Below are positions 29,201-40,266 of a DNA stretch of 64,000 nucleotides, piece by piece. The stretch's first letter is position 1. Each line of letters starts with the position of its first letter. Origin of the DNA: Vitis vinifera (lineage: Eukaryota > Streptophyta > Magnoliopsida > Vitales > Vitaceae); NCBI RefSeq assembly GCF_030704535.1, contig NC_081812.1, positions 21,179,501 to 21,243,500 on the forward strand, given 5' to 3'. The notes under the pieces were generated by a model. That model did not search any database and had not been told where the DNA came from. It saw only the letters and a list, made by a program, of their open reading frames with translations. Both the position numbers and the translations under genes were made by a program.

Positions 29201-30430
29201 TTTCTGATTCTCAAGGGGAGAACTTGAAGCAACGGTCGAGTATTATAGAAGCCGAAACGGGGTTCAAAATTTCGAAAACCCCTTAATCCCTAACAGATCG
29301 GAATTTAGATTCGATTAGCCGTTAGAGAAGAACAAACTCAGATGCCTATATATGCGGAATGGAAAATATCACAAATTTTGAACATTTCAAAGCAAAACAA
29401 ACGTCAGATGTGCAACGGATAGTTAAATAGAAGCCAAAACGACAATAAATGAAAGCACAATGGCAACCTATACACTTGAAACCCTAGATCTCCGATACGT
29501 GAAGAAGCATTGAACTGGACTATCAACAAAGCTGCTTCAAAACGTTCCGATCCGAATGCTGGAACCCTGTAAAATCAAAGCCGCATCTGAAATAGTAACA
29601 CTGGTTCATTTCCTAGGAAAACGGAGGAAAAAAGAAAAAGGAAAGGAAAATGTAATTTGACGATTTCCATTTTCTGCCGTTTGGTTCTCAGGAGGGGAAA
29701 AAGAAAAGAAAACCTCAGCTGAGTTTATCGTCCTTCTTGCTTGTGTTTTCACACACCATAATAATGAAAAAGAAAAATATTTCAAAACTTCTTTTTGTTT
29801 CCTTTTTTTCTCCATTTCTCAGTCGCTAAACGCCGCATAACGTCTGAATCTCGTACCGAAATAGAGAGCACCAGAGCAGAGATGAAAACAGTACAGATAA
29901 AACAATCTACGATACAAAGGGAAAAAAAAAAGGTTTAAAGGAAAAACATGTTTGGTTGCTGCGAAAACGAAAGAAACGTAACTTAAAAAACTTTTCCCTT
30001 TCTGCTGTTTGCTTCTCGGAGGGAAAAAGCTGAGTTGAGCAGCTATTTTCATTTTTCTCTCATAAACCTCAAAACAATCAATTTTAAAAAAATTAAAAAA
30101 AAAAAATCTTGAACATTTTCTTTTTCCTCCAGTTTCTCAGAAACCAAACGGAGTACATTACAGCACAAAAGAAAGCTCAAACAAAAGCTCACAAGAACCA
30201 CAGAAAAAAGAGGAGAACGAAGAATGCGCAGAAGCTGAATGAGGTGGGTTGTACAGAGAGAAACATACCACGAGGAAAGGATTTAGCAAAACCCCAGAAG
30301 CAGGATGCTGAGCGTTAGAGGCGATGTAGAGAGAAGGGTTTGTGAGAGTGAAATCAAATAGATAATGAAAAGAGAAAGAGAGAGAAAAAGAGTTTTCCAG
30401 AGGGAAAATGAAACTCTAGAGAGAGAGGGC
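29201..30430 (-). promoter_or_regulatory. 5' leader of MCTP3, probably with a 5' UTR intron
   Basis: Upstream of the MCTP3 start on the minus strand lies a pyrimidine-rich leader ending near a GA/CT-rich patch at 30370-30430, a likely transcription start area. A possible leader intron has a donor ctcgtg|gtatgtttc near 30270 and an acceptor ttttcctag near 29617 or gattttacag near 29568. Plant MCTP genes commonly keep a leader intron, but these exact sites are guesses. Confidence 0.35.
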
Positions 30431-31092
30431 TTCGGTGGGATCTGAATATGTGGGGAATACAAAGATAGAAGCCAAATACACTGTCACCTTTTCCCTTTTC
30501 TTTTCTTTTTTCCGCTTTTTTTTTTTATATTTTATTTTTATTTTTTATTTCTTAGACTCTTGTTCTTACTCTCTGTTGCTGTACAGGGCAACGGTCAAGC
30601 GTGCCAAGACTGTGGTCGGCCTCACGCACGTGCCTCACTTATTTTTAATTTATTTATCCATTTATTTATAGTACATATATCAAAAACCTCCCCCAGGTTC
30701 ATCCTAATCTCACTAGCATCACCTTCCACCTTTTTAATGCTAGTTTTAATAAATAAATAAATAAAATCATTTTATTTATTTTAAGTATATAACAATTAAA
30801 TAATTTTAAATTTAATAAATTTTTAAATAATTAAATTAAATTTATTTAATTTTATATTTTACAGTGAAACAACATGCATAAAAAAAATCATTTTTTTTAA
30901 TATTTTATTGTGGAAGCATTTGATTGATATTTGGAACAACTTAGGAAGGTTTGTGATATTTTTGGACCATTTCAATACAAATGGTGTGCAGCACTCTCTG
31001 ACGTATAAAGTTGCATGTACTCGCATTGTGTAGTCATCAACGGAGTGGAGATCGGGGTAGCACGAAAGGGCGGTGCTTCACGGCAGTTGTAT

Positions 31093-31102
31093 GACACGTG
31101 TC
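31093..31102. promoter_or_regulatory. G-box palindrome upstream of MCTP3
   Basis: gacacgtgtc contains CACGTG, the core recognised by bHLH and bZIP factors. It lies about 1.9 kb upstream of the MCTP3 ATG and about 0.7 kb upstream of the likely transcription start. A function is only suggested by the motif. Confidence 0.35.
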
Positions 31103-31455
31103 AGGAAGAGCTAGGCCACGTAAGAAATCTACGAGACAGCAACGCGTGGGAGTGGTGTTGGGGGTGAACAGAACAAAAGAGCTTCTAAGTTCTGTACCTT
31201 TACAGGTGTCGCGGTCAGATATTCTTTGCTTCGTTTGAACACCACCAACTACGTTGATTTGGGCCGAGGCCGAATATCTGGGCTTTTTTTGGGCTGGCCC
31301 AACCCAACTCATCACCACAACAGCCCATTATAAAAAGCATTTGTATTTTTAACACAAAATTTGGACTTCTAAATCCATGAAAGGAAAAAATTTGGACTTC
31401 GAAGCACGTGTTCACCTCCTTCTAAGTAACTTATATATCAACACTTAAATTTACA

Positions 31456-32200
31456 CATTATCTTTGGTTGGCTAGATGTGATAAAATATGATATGTATAT
31501 CATAATATATAATATCTCATTGGATATGTATTACATATTTTAGGATATTATTTGTAAATAGATATGATATTTTTAGATATTATATCAAATGAATATGATA
31601 TTTAAGGTACATGATATATATATTATATCATCTTATATTTAATTTGTAAAATAAATAAAAAATAAAAATAAAATATGTGTTATTTTAAATGTTCAATATT
31701 TGTTTAAAATAAAAATTATACTTGCAATATAATATCTATTAAAAATTTTGAACTTTTTTATATTTAAAAATCATTCAATAATTTAAAATCAACTAAATAA
31801 TTATTATTTATTTATTAATCATATTTATAAAAAAATTATATTATATTATTCTATATATATATATATTAGTATTAATTACAATATACTTTATAAATATTTA
31901 TTTAGATTTTTCAATTGCCAGTTTAATTTATGAGTTAAAATATTATATTTTGCAACATAAATAATATATAAAAAATAAATAAATGAATTCATGATATATA
32001 AAATGTATATCTTACAATATTAACATATCTCACGTGAAAGTTATATAAAAAAAAAATATGAATAATATATTTTATCAATGATTAGTAAAACATAATAATT
32101 TATCATGTCTCATTAACTATTAAACATGAAATAAGACATATTATTACATATTTTATGATGTCTCGTATTATATTTAGTCAATCAAACATAGTCCTAATAC
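31456..32200. repeat. Possible inverted-repeat (MITE-like) element
   Basis: The left end tttggttggcta and the right end tagtcaatcaaa are imperfect inverted repeats around a very AT-rich core full of gatat/atatc phrases. About 750 bp. No target-site duplication could be fixed. Confidence 0.3.
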
Positions 32201-32344
32201 ATATATTAGATGTATATTATATATGTTAAATATTATACTTCTTTGCATAAGACTGGGTCATCATCGCAATTTCAGAACGAACTTATTAAATGAGTCAATT
32301 TTCATTAATTATCATGAATGTTTCTTGAAACAATTATAAAATAT

Positions 32345-32650
32345 TACGAGCTTGTTTGGAAATTGTTTTTTAGAATAATTTTTTATTCTTAAAAAAATGA
32401 AAAATAAGGCATTTTCAAGATGACATGTTTTAATTGTTTTTATTTATTTTTTAAAATTTGTTTTAAAAATTAATTATACAAATAGGTATAAATATAAAAT
32501 ATTAGATATAAAAAATATTTTTAAAATGCATTTAAAAATATTTTAGGTTTGGAAATAAATATTTTATTCTATAAAAATAAAAATAATTTTTAAAAATTGT
32601 TCTAAAAACTAGTTTTTAAAATTGTTTTTGAAAATAATTACCAAAAAGCC
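32345..32650 (+). repeat. MITE-like AT-rich element, copy 4
   Basis: Same orientation and order of phrases as copy 3 (tttggaaattg, ttcttaaaaaaat, tttatttattttttaaaa, aattatacaaa, aaaatgcatttaaaaatatt). It ends tttgaaaataattaccaaa, an inverted match to its start. Confidence 0.5.
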
Positions 32651-33370
32651 ACTTTATTCACATATGTGGAGCCACTTTTTGATTGCGTGATTTTATAATA
32701 ATAGGATGCGGATTTCATTTTCCGTCCAAACAAACACCCTCTCACATGTAAGGGCAAAAAGGTCGTTATGCACACTATAGTTCAAAGTAGTACGTCTAAC
32801 GTTGTCCCTATTGTTTCGTGAGAGCCAAGACAAAGGAAAAGAAAATTGGAACTTGGAATCCAATGAGAAATGAGAATGGTAGGATAGAATAATTTACGTA
32901 TTGAAACGTCCATACCAAGGAAACCTAATCTAACCTCCCCTTCATACTTCAAACCACCCATCATAGCATCAAAAAAGAAGAAGAAGAAAGGACGGATGGT
33001 AAATGTGGGGATCACATGTTCCAACTTCCAACCTCACTGTGATGCCCTATATATGCATTATTTCTAATTCATATTATTTATTTTTTATTCAACGATAAAA
33101 TAAAAATAAAAATAAAATTAAAATTATTACATTTTATATTAATTTTAATTATATATATTTTTTATAATAAAACAAAACATAATATTTTTTTTATTTCCTT
33201 AATACTTACAACTAAAAATAACATTACACCATGATAACTATAATTTTCAAAAGATTCATTTGATTGTGATTCATTATTTTGATAGGACTTTTGATTTAAC
33301 GGTTACATAATTTAGTTATAAACCGGAGTATAAGGTTAAAATAGTGTCTTTAAAGAAAAAAATAATAAAA

Positions 33371-34092
33371 ATAGACCATCTCCCAAAATATTTATCAATC
33401 TCATATTTATAACCATGTCAATATTTACATAATTTTTTTTAGTGTAAAAATCATAAATAATTACCAAATGTGGTTTTAAAATGAAACTTTATGCTATGCG
33501 TAAGCATTACTTTGACAAATATTTTAAACACAAGTTTAAATTGAAAATATATTTTAAATATTGACAAATATTTTTAATACAAGTTTAGATTGAGAATATA
33601 TTTTAAACAACAGATTGCTTTAATCAAAACTCTATCAACCCAATATGTACCATTTATTATATTTTATTAAATTAAATAAATCTTTTGTCATTCATATTTT
33701 CCTCTCTCGAGGCTGCACTTGGTTTTTGAAAAAGCCCTCTACCTGGCAAAGAAAATAACCTGTAGCAAAAAATGAGAACGAGCCCCAAACGGGGGTCTAC
33801 AATAGGCCATCTCCCAAAATATTTATCAATCTAGTATTTATAACCACGTAAACATTTACGGACCTTTTTTTTTTGTGTAAAAAGTAAAAACCATAAATAA
33901 TTACTAAACGTGATTTTAAAATGAAACTTGATGTTCTGCATAGACATCACTTTGACAAATATTTTTAACACAAATTTAGATTGATGATATATTTTAAACA
34001 ACAAATTACTTTGAAACTCTATCAACCCAATATGTACCATGTATTTTATTTTATTAAATTAAAGAAATCTTTTGTCATTAATCTTTCCCTCT
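33371..34092. repeat. Direct duplication of about 300-340 bp
   Basis: 33371-33707 and 33802-34092 share long near-identical stretches in the same order: ccatctcccaaaatatttat, cataaataattac, ttttaaaatgaaact, cactttgacaaatat or close variants, and tctatcaacccaatatgtac. About 95 bp of unique sequence separates them. The left copy has an internal duplication of its ttgacaaatattttaaacac segment. Confidence 0.85.
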
Positions 34093-35331
34093 TAGCTTGA
34101 AAATGTTCCACATGATTAGATTTTGTTTGCATATTACCAAATTTGAGAGAAAGTATCAACATACACGGAGACAAAAAATAAAAGAAAAGATCAAATAAAA
34201 CTAAACATTAATTAAATATGAGACAAAATAAGAATTATGATAATGTATTTGGTCCTATTATCAATCAAATATGAGATATATCGAACAAGGGCTCATAAGT
34301 GTAAGACTCAGTTTTGCCCGGCCGGGCCCGACTCAACCAGTTGGCACTTTCAAAGGAAAATAAATAAAAGCAAAAGCATATAGAGAAGTGCATGAAAGGG
34401 ATAAAAAAGAAGACATTATAATTGTTAGGATAGATAAGAGCATAAATATAAATAAAGGCTACGCTAAGAGGTTACATAATACATCCCATCAAAATCAATT
34501 TGACTAGTTTGCAGGTGGTCCCTTGCTTGTTTTAAGTCATGGAGATAGGTGGACTTTCTAGATGTTGTAGGCCCAAAGGGTAAGTGTGGAGAGAGAAGGG
34601 GGTCAGGGTAAGTTTTGTTTGAGAAGTACTTTTAAAAATAGTTTTGGAGAATAAAAGTTTGTTTAATAATAAAAAATGTATTTAATAAAAAAAATTATAT
34701 ATAATATTTTTATTTTAATCATATTTTATTTTAAAATAATTCTAAATAGATGTTATTAAGATTAAATAATGTTTGGTAGGATCGCTTTCTTAGAGATTTT
34801 CTGGAGAAAGTGTTGTGGAAAGCCCATCATTTCGATGGGCGAACGCAGGCTGGGAATGTGACACTTCCAAGAAAGAAGAAACGACTTACATGGTCTCACT
34901 GCTTTGCTTAGTGATCATTAATTTTCTCGGTTTATTTTATTATATTTTTTTTAACCCATCACAACTCTGAATGGTTGATGGTTTATTGATTGTGTTGATT
35001 GTCCCACCTTTGGGTTGTTTTCTGCTTGTGGGGATGACGGTGACCTTTGTTAATTTTCTTTTTCTCTTTTTGTATTTCTCTTCCTAGAATATGTTTGTTG
35101 TGGGGGTTCAGGGTTGGTGATTGAGAAGGGTTTTTGATAGCTTGTAAGGGCCTAAGACATTCTTTTTGTCAACCCACGAGCGTTTTTTGGTGTATAACTA
35201 TCTTTCCATTTGCTAGATAGTGAATTAGGGCTTGCTGCCTGCTTGATGATCCTTATAAAACTCATGAAATGATTCTCACCTTTACAGAAGACCCATAACA
35301 GTTGTTGGCTGAATGATACTGTCCAGTGATT

Positions 35332-35620
35332 TGGAAGGAATTGATGTGTTTTGAGATGGGGTTCTCACATTTGGAAAAGGGTCATTGGATTTGTTGTTTT
35401 GATTATCCTTTTGTAGGCTGATTTGATCAGGTTTTGTTTAATTATAAAGATGCATTGGAACAGTAATTTAGGGGGTGATGGTCTGTTTTTAAATGGGTTG
35501 TACCAATTCGAGAGTGTTTATTTAAATCAATTGTTTACTGGCATAATTTGGAAGGAACGACACCCCAATCTGGAGAAGGTTTTCAGATTAGCACGTGTGT
35601 TCTTTGCTCTGAGATTGTAG
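35332..35620. repeat. Segment paralogous to TBCCD1 intron 1
   Basis: Shares collinear sequence with 43257-43630 inside TBCCD1 intron 1: tggaaggaat, atgtgttttgagatgg, agatgcattggaacagtaat versus atatgcattggagtagtaat, and further right caatctggagaaggttttca versus caatttggataagatttagt. This is either a dispersed repeat or a segmental copy. It contains no exon. Confidence 0.7.
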
Positions 35621-35885
35621 TTGTTATTGGTCAAGAGTTTTTATTTTTTTCTCTGACTTAATTTAATAATTTCTTTTATTTTCATTGATTTCATTCTTAT
35701 CTAGGGAGGTGTTTGTACATGCTGATGGATTTCATGTCTGTATGGGTTTGTAAATCATAATTGTTTCCATTGATGCTGATGGGGTCACTATTGATCCAGT
35801 ATAGACCTTTGGTTCATCCGAGTTGGTAAAGAGTTGGCTGTATACTACTAAACCGTAATTTTCAACCTTATTTTTTGCAATGCAG

Positions 35886-36033
35886 GCAGCACAGTACATT
35901 GAGTATGATTCCTCTTTTGGTGAAGAAGAGGAGCAGGCTAAAGTGCTGGAGGTTAGTTGTAGCCTTAACAATGTGGTATGCAAGCTGAAACTGAAAAACT
36001 ACAAGCAGGCTGAGAATATAATCAGAACACTGT
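35886..36033 (+). pseudogene. FKBP62/ROF1-type peptidyl-prolyl isomerase fragment (TPR exon)
   Basis: A single orphan piece encoding AAQYIEYDSSFGEEEEQAKV and then CKLKLKNYKQAEN, matching the start of the TPR domain of plant FKBP62/FKBP65 immunophilins (family wording IEYDSSFGEEEKKQ...CKLKLKDYKQAEKL). An AG acceptor (aatgcag) immediately precedes it, so an exon boundary was carried along. The similarity stops at about 36030. No FKBP catalytic domain or other TPR exon is seen nearby. It is interpreted as a dead fragment left by duplication or transposon capture. Confidence 0.7.
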
Positions 36034-36386
36034 ATGGTAGTATTGTCATGATTCGTGGGTTTTTAAAGAATGCAAACACTCACTTGAAGATTCATCGTGG
36101 GTTTCTTGGCTGATAATTGTTGGGGTTTATACAGGAAGTAATACGATGTTCCATAAAAGTATGACATGAAGATGTTTGACTTTTAAAATATTTGGTTCAT
36201 AAAATAAATTATCATTACATGGAGTTGTTTGATTTTTAAAATCTTTCTTCCATGAAAGAATTATATGGTTGAACTCAAGTTTTTGTTGTTTCATAAATTG
36301 TTCTTGTAAGCGTCTATTTGTAGCAGTTTGTAAGTGTTTATTTATAGCAGCTTGTTGAGTTCTTATGGTTACGAGTTTATTTATTT

Positions 36387-36460
36387 GGGATTGTAGTTGA
36401 ATTGATTGGAGCTCTGCCTTGTCAATGCAGAAGCTGCGGGTTTGAGCCCCGCCAGTCCCA
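36387..36460 (+). pseudogene. Organelle-derived tRNA-Asp(GTC)-like sequence
   Basis: The 74-nt stretch begins gggattgtagtt and ends cgccagtcccA. It keeps a 7-bp acceptor stem (gggattg/cagtccc), the anticodon loop ttgtcaa with GTC in the Asp position, and a T-arm gcgggtttgagccccgc. It matches the bacterial-type chloroplast trnD (also found in plant mitochondria), not a nuclear tRNA-Asp. The D-arm is damaged (gttg...gagc no longer pairs fully), the anticodon stem has a mismatch, and the T-loop reads tttgagc rather than ttcgagc. It is therefore a decayed nuclear copy of plastid or mitochondrial DNA and unlikely to be functional. Confidence 0.8.
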
Positions 36461-37374
36461 AGGGATCCAATAAGTTTGTCAAGTCTCTTTTTACCATCCA
36501 ATACATTTCATTTTTCTTATCCTTCATGGTCATTATTCAACTTGCAAGATTTTCTCTCAAGATATGTTGGATGTTAAAAATATCTATCGCACAAAATGAT
36601 GAGGTGATATTTAGTTATTATTGTCTTTGCAGTATGGAGCTTGCAACTTTTTGATTAATGAAAGAGACGAGAATGTATTGGCTTATGTTGTTTATAGTTC
36701 AGGGTTAACATGAGGAATAAGAATGAGGCTACGAGGTCTAATAGTTCTAGTTTAATATGAGAAATAAGAAGGGGGTTTGTGAGATTACTAAACCCCTACC
36801 TTGTTATGGTATCTAATATACTCCTTTCTTTTCTTATAGCTTTCATGGCACACTTGTTACACCATCTAAAAGCTGTACAGGTGAATGATCTTTTCATTCT
36901 TTTCTTTTTATAGCTTTTATGGGGCACCTTATCTTGTATGATAGTATATTATAAATTGCATGTATGATGTAAGATTGTATATTGCCTTTGCTTCATTTTC
37001 TTCTTTGTTATTTCCTCTAAAGAGCATACCATTTTTCAATTTTATCTTTTCAAGTCTAGAGAAGTTTTCATTCCTTATGGATTCTTCCCGATTTGTGTTT
37101 TATTTTATTGTCTTGTATTCCTATCAAATAATGAATGTGGCAAAAGATTTGGTGTTGGCTGGGACTATCTTCATTAGAGAATAGCTTGATATTTCTTATA
37201 AGCCTTTCTATATGGAAGTTAATTGCAGCATCCTTTAAATGTCAAACTCATCTATCTTTCTGAGTGGAAGTTAATTGCAACGTCCTTGAAGTTAATTATA
37301 GGGGACATCTTCCTTGATTTTCTTTTCATAGTATAGATAGTTTTTTGATTCGTAAATATTCAATGTATTAAAAG

Positions 37375-37700
37375 CGTCCAACAAAATGGCCACTAAAGTA
37401 TACATGATATGTACAAAGGCACCACTTAACTGAGTGGTAGAATACAAAAAACAACTCCCAACCACTACTTAAAGCTTAGGTTGTCAATATAGTCCAACAT
37501 GGACAAGAAATCAACTCCTATGCACACACCGACTCTTTCCCAGAAATTACACACACAAAAAAAATAAAATTGTTTGAGTGCTTGTTCTGTTTGTTCGAAA
37601 TTCTTAAATGCTCACCTATTTCTCTCCATCCATATTGTCCAAAAACAAATAAGGGAGCAGTTCTCCAAGTTATTTCTCTCCTCTCATAAGGACCTTTCAA
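37375..37700 (-). mobile_element. LINE 3' fragment (antisense)
   Basis: On the minus strand the frame around 37700-37600 reads like the end of a plant LINE ORF2 (GPYERREITWRTAPLFVFGQ, then a degraded WMERNRRAF-type phrase). It is followed by a 3' UTR-like tail with gtggcctttgtacat and ttgttggacgctttt, phrases also present at the end of the antisense LINE near 45350. It is degenerate and 5' truncated. Confidence 0.6.
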
Positions 37701-39841
37701 ATATCTATTTTGACTATTGATATCTGAAAGGTTCCTGGGTGTTCATCAGTTATGAGAAGATATCCTTGTAAAATGGATTAATAAGAACACTATAGTTAAG
37801 TACCCTTTTGGGAGGAGGAACCTCAGGACTTAAGTTTTTTTATTCTTTATTTATCATCTCATGCAAATGTTGCACTTAATTAGGATTTGTCCAAAGAAAA
37901 AGGTGATGTTGACACAGAGAGGTTAGTGCTTTTTTGTTCCTATTTTTATAAGATGATCTAGTTTCAGTGAAGGACACAAGTAAGAGGGAGAGTGGTAAAA
38001 GGGAAAAAGAGAGGAAGAGAGGTTAGTGCTTTTTTGTTCTTGTTTTTATAAGATAATCTAGTTTCATTACCAATAGATGAATTGTGATATTTTAATGAAA
38101 TTTTTTGCTCTTGTGCTCATCTCTAATTATCTAGTCTAGTAATTATGATATTTTTTCCTTTGTTTGTATTGCCTGTGAAATAATGAGCAACTAAGTGTTG
38201 GGAATTCATTCAGACACTCCTGGCCAGACTGTTATATGAAGTTTCTGTTGGGCCTTTTTTAGGTGAAGTTATTTGAGTGTCCCTGATATGCCACTTATCT
38301 TTCCCCGTCCTTCCATGTTCTTTACCTTAATTTTCTATCTTTTATTTTCTTGTTTTGATTTTTAGAAAACATGCTAGATTGAAGCAAAGGCACCAAGGAG
38401 TATGCCCATTCAGATTATCCTATAACATGATATGAGTTTTTAAGTTCCTACACATGTAGTAGGATGATCATTAGGACATCTAGAAATGACACTACTTCAA
38501 TTTTTCTGTTACCATTTTTGTTTAAGACTTGGACTGTCAACTGTTATTGAATACCAAAGATAAGAAGCTGTTTGCATTTAGTTTCTCATTACATTTCTGC
38601 TTTCAATTAACCATTCTTAGTTATCTGTTAACATATTATCATTTAAATTAATAAGTAAAGAACTTATTTCTTATTATTATTATATACAAAGCAAGTAGAT
38701 TCTTCATATTGAAAATTAAATTAATAAAATAAATACTAGTTATTAAATAGTTAATAATATTATATATAAATGGAAAATTTAAAATACATTTATTCATTTT
38801 TATTTTTAATATGATAAATATACAACAAAAAGCATGTTTGTAAATATAGAATGAAAGAATATATAGCTAAATATATAGATTATATAATAAAATTTTATTT
38901 CACTTTTCCATAAATGTTACACTTTATTGATTAAAAATAAATAAATAGAAATTTAATGTATGTTTAAATTTTATCTCTATTATAGTTTAATCTAATAATT
39001 TTAAAAGCAAAAAAGAAATATTTTTAAAGTTGTTTAATTATGTATATTTTTTTTTTAATTTTTATTATTATTTTTAATTTTAATAATTTATAAATTATAT
39101 ATTTATTTTGTTACATCATGTATAATAGTAGTTTAATACTAGGCTACTAGCAAACTAGGAGTCAATTTTTTTTTTGATTTAATGACCGATCTAATTCAAA
39201 AAACATTGGATTTTTCTATAACAATAATTAGAATTATGGCAACCAAGGTTATACTTGAATTTATTTATTTATTTTTAAATAAAGTTAGTATCTAATTCTT
39301 TTATTTTAGAAATGAAAAATAGCATGTAAAATTATCACAATAAGGTTGTCTTTTTGCTTCACTTGTCCATCCAAAAAATCCAACTGTCCTACATATTTTA
39401 GTGAATTCATGTCATGATCCCACATTTAATTTAAAGAAAAAGGAAAGAATGTACATTGAAATTACCGATGACATTTTGATGTTGTGGAGATTGGCAGTGA
39501 CAAAAGGTCATCGATCATTCCTATCAATCTTAGGCATAATTAAAACGCATCAGTGAAGCTGAGGGCAAGTGATTTTATATGCGCTTCTCTCGATTTTCTG
39601 AATGCATCATATTATTCATTGATTACTGGTTTGTTGATCAATCGTAGACTAAAGCTGATGACAGGTTCAGATGGACCAAGTCGCTTTTGTTCTCTTCTTT
39701 TGCAGCATATGCTAGAATCTGCAGAAGGTGGAGTCCTTGTTTGATGTTAATTCATGAGGCAGAAAGGCCACATAAGTACTTGTTCTTATACTCCTCACGA
39801 TTTCCCTCAGAAGGTTAATATTTGGATTGTTTCCATTGCAG

Positions 39842-40208
39842 GGAAATCTGAGAAAGGGGCCAGCTCCAGTGATGTGCCTCATCTTGATAATGAAGAGTAA
39901 ACAGCTCCCTGCCTTGAATCTCTCCTCTCTATGCTATATAAATGATTAAACACTATGTTTTGTGCTTGATTTTTATGGTTTTTTTGTTCTTCTGGCAGTG
40001 GCATGCAGATCAGGGAGGCACTGCAGCTGCAACTTGATCTTCAGAGGCGTCTCCATGAGCAGTACTCAGAGGTATATATGGGCCATGGCCTGCTTTTGTG
40101 CAAACATGTCCCTTTCATGTCCAAATACAGAGAAATTTGCAGCTAAGGATCGAAGAACAAACCAATAGGAGCTTCGTGGAGGCTCAGGACTTGGATATAC
40201 AATACTAA
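39842..40208 (+). pseudogene. MYB-CC (PHR-like) gene fragment: coiled-coil exons
   Basis: Exons 39842-39896 (GKSEKGASSSDVPHLDNE), 39999-40071 (GMQIREALQLQLDLQRRLHE) and 40125-40208 (IQRNLQLRIEEQ... stop) encode the LHEQLE-type coiled coil of PHR1/PHL MYB-CC factors, which normally follows the MYB domain. The third exon lacks an AG acceptor directly before ATACAG, and LHEQLE has become LHEQYSE. The MYB exons that should precede these lie downstream, at 40267-40903. This is one half of a partial tandem duplication or rearrangement and is probably not a functional gene by itself. Confidence 0.75.
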
Positions 40209-40266
40209 AAGGGACTTGAATAGCAGTTGAATTTTATTTTATTTTTTTGCTGCAATTTTCATTCAG

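Larger units (their letters stand above)
30740..34780. other. AT-rich intergenic region with repeats, no supported gene
   Basis: A GC-richer patch at 31030-31330, upstream of MCTP3, carries the palindrome gacacgtgtc. The rest is AT-rich: a putative inverted-repeat element (31456-32200), a MITE-like copy (32345-32650) and a direct duplication (33371-34092). Nothing else recognisable was seen. Confidence 0.5.

Noticed and set aside
36127-36501. 124-aa minus-strand frame
   Set aside because: It covers the antisense of the tRNA-Asp-like sequence and AT-rich flanks; no protein likeness.
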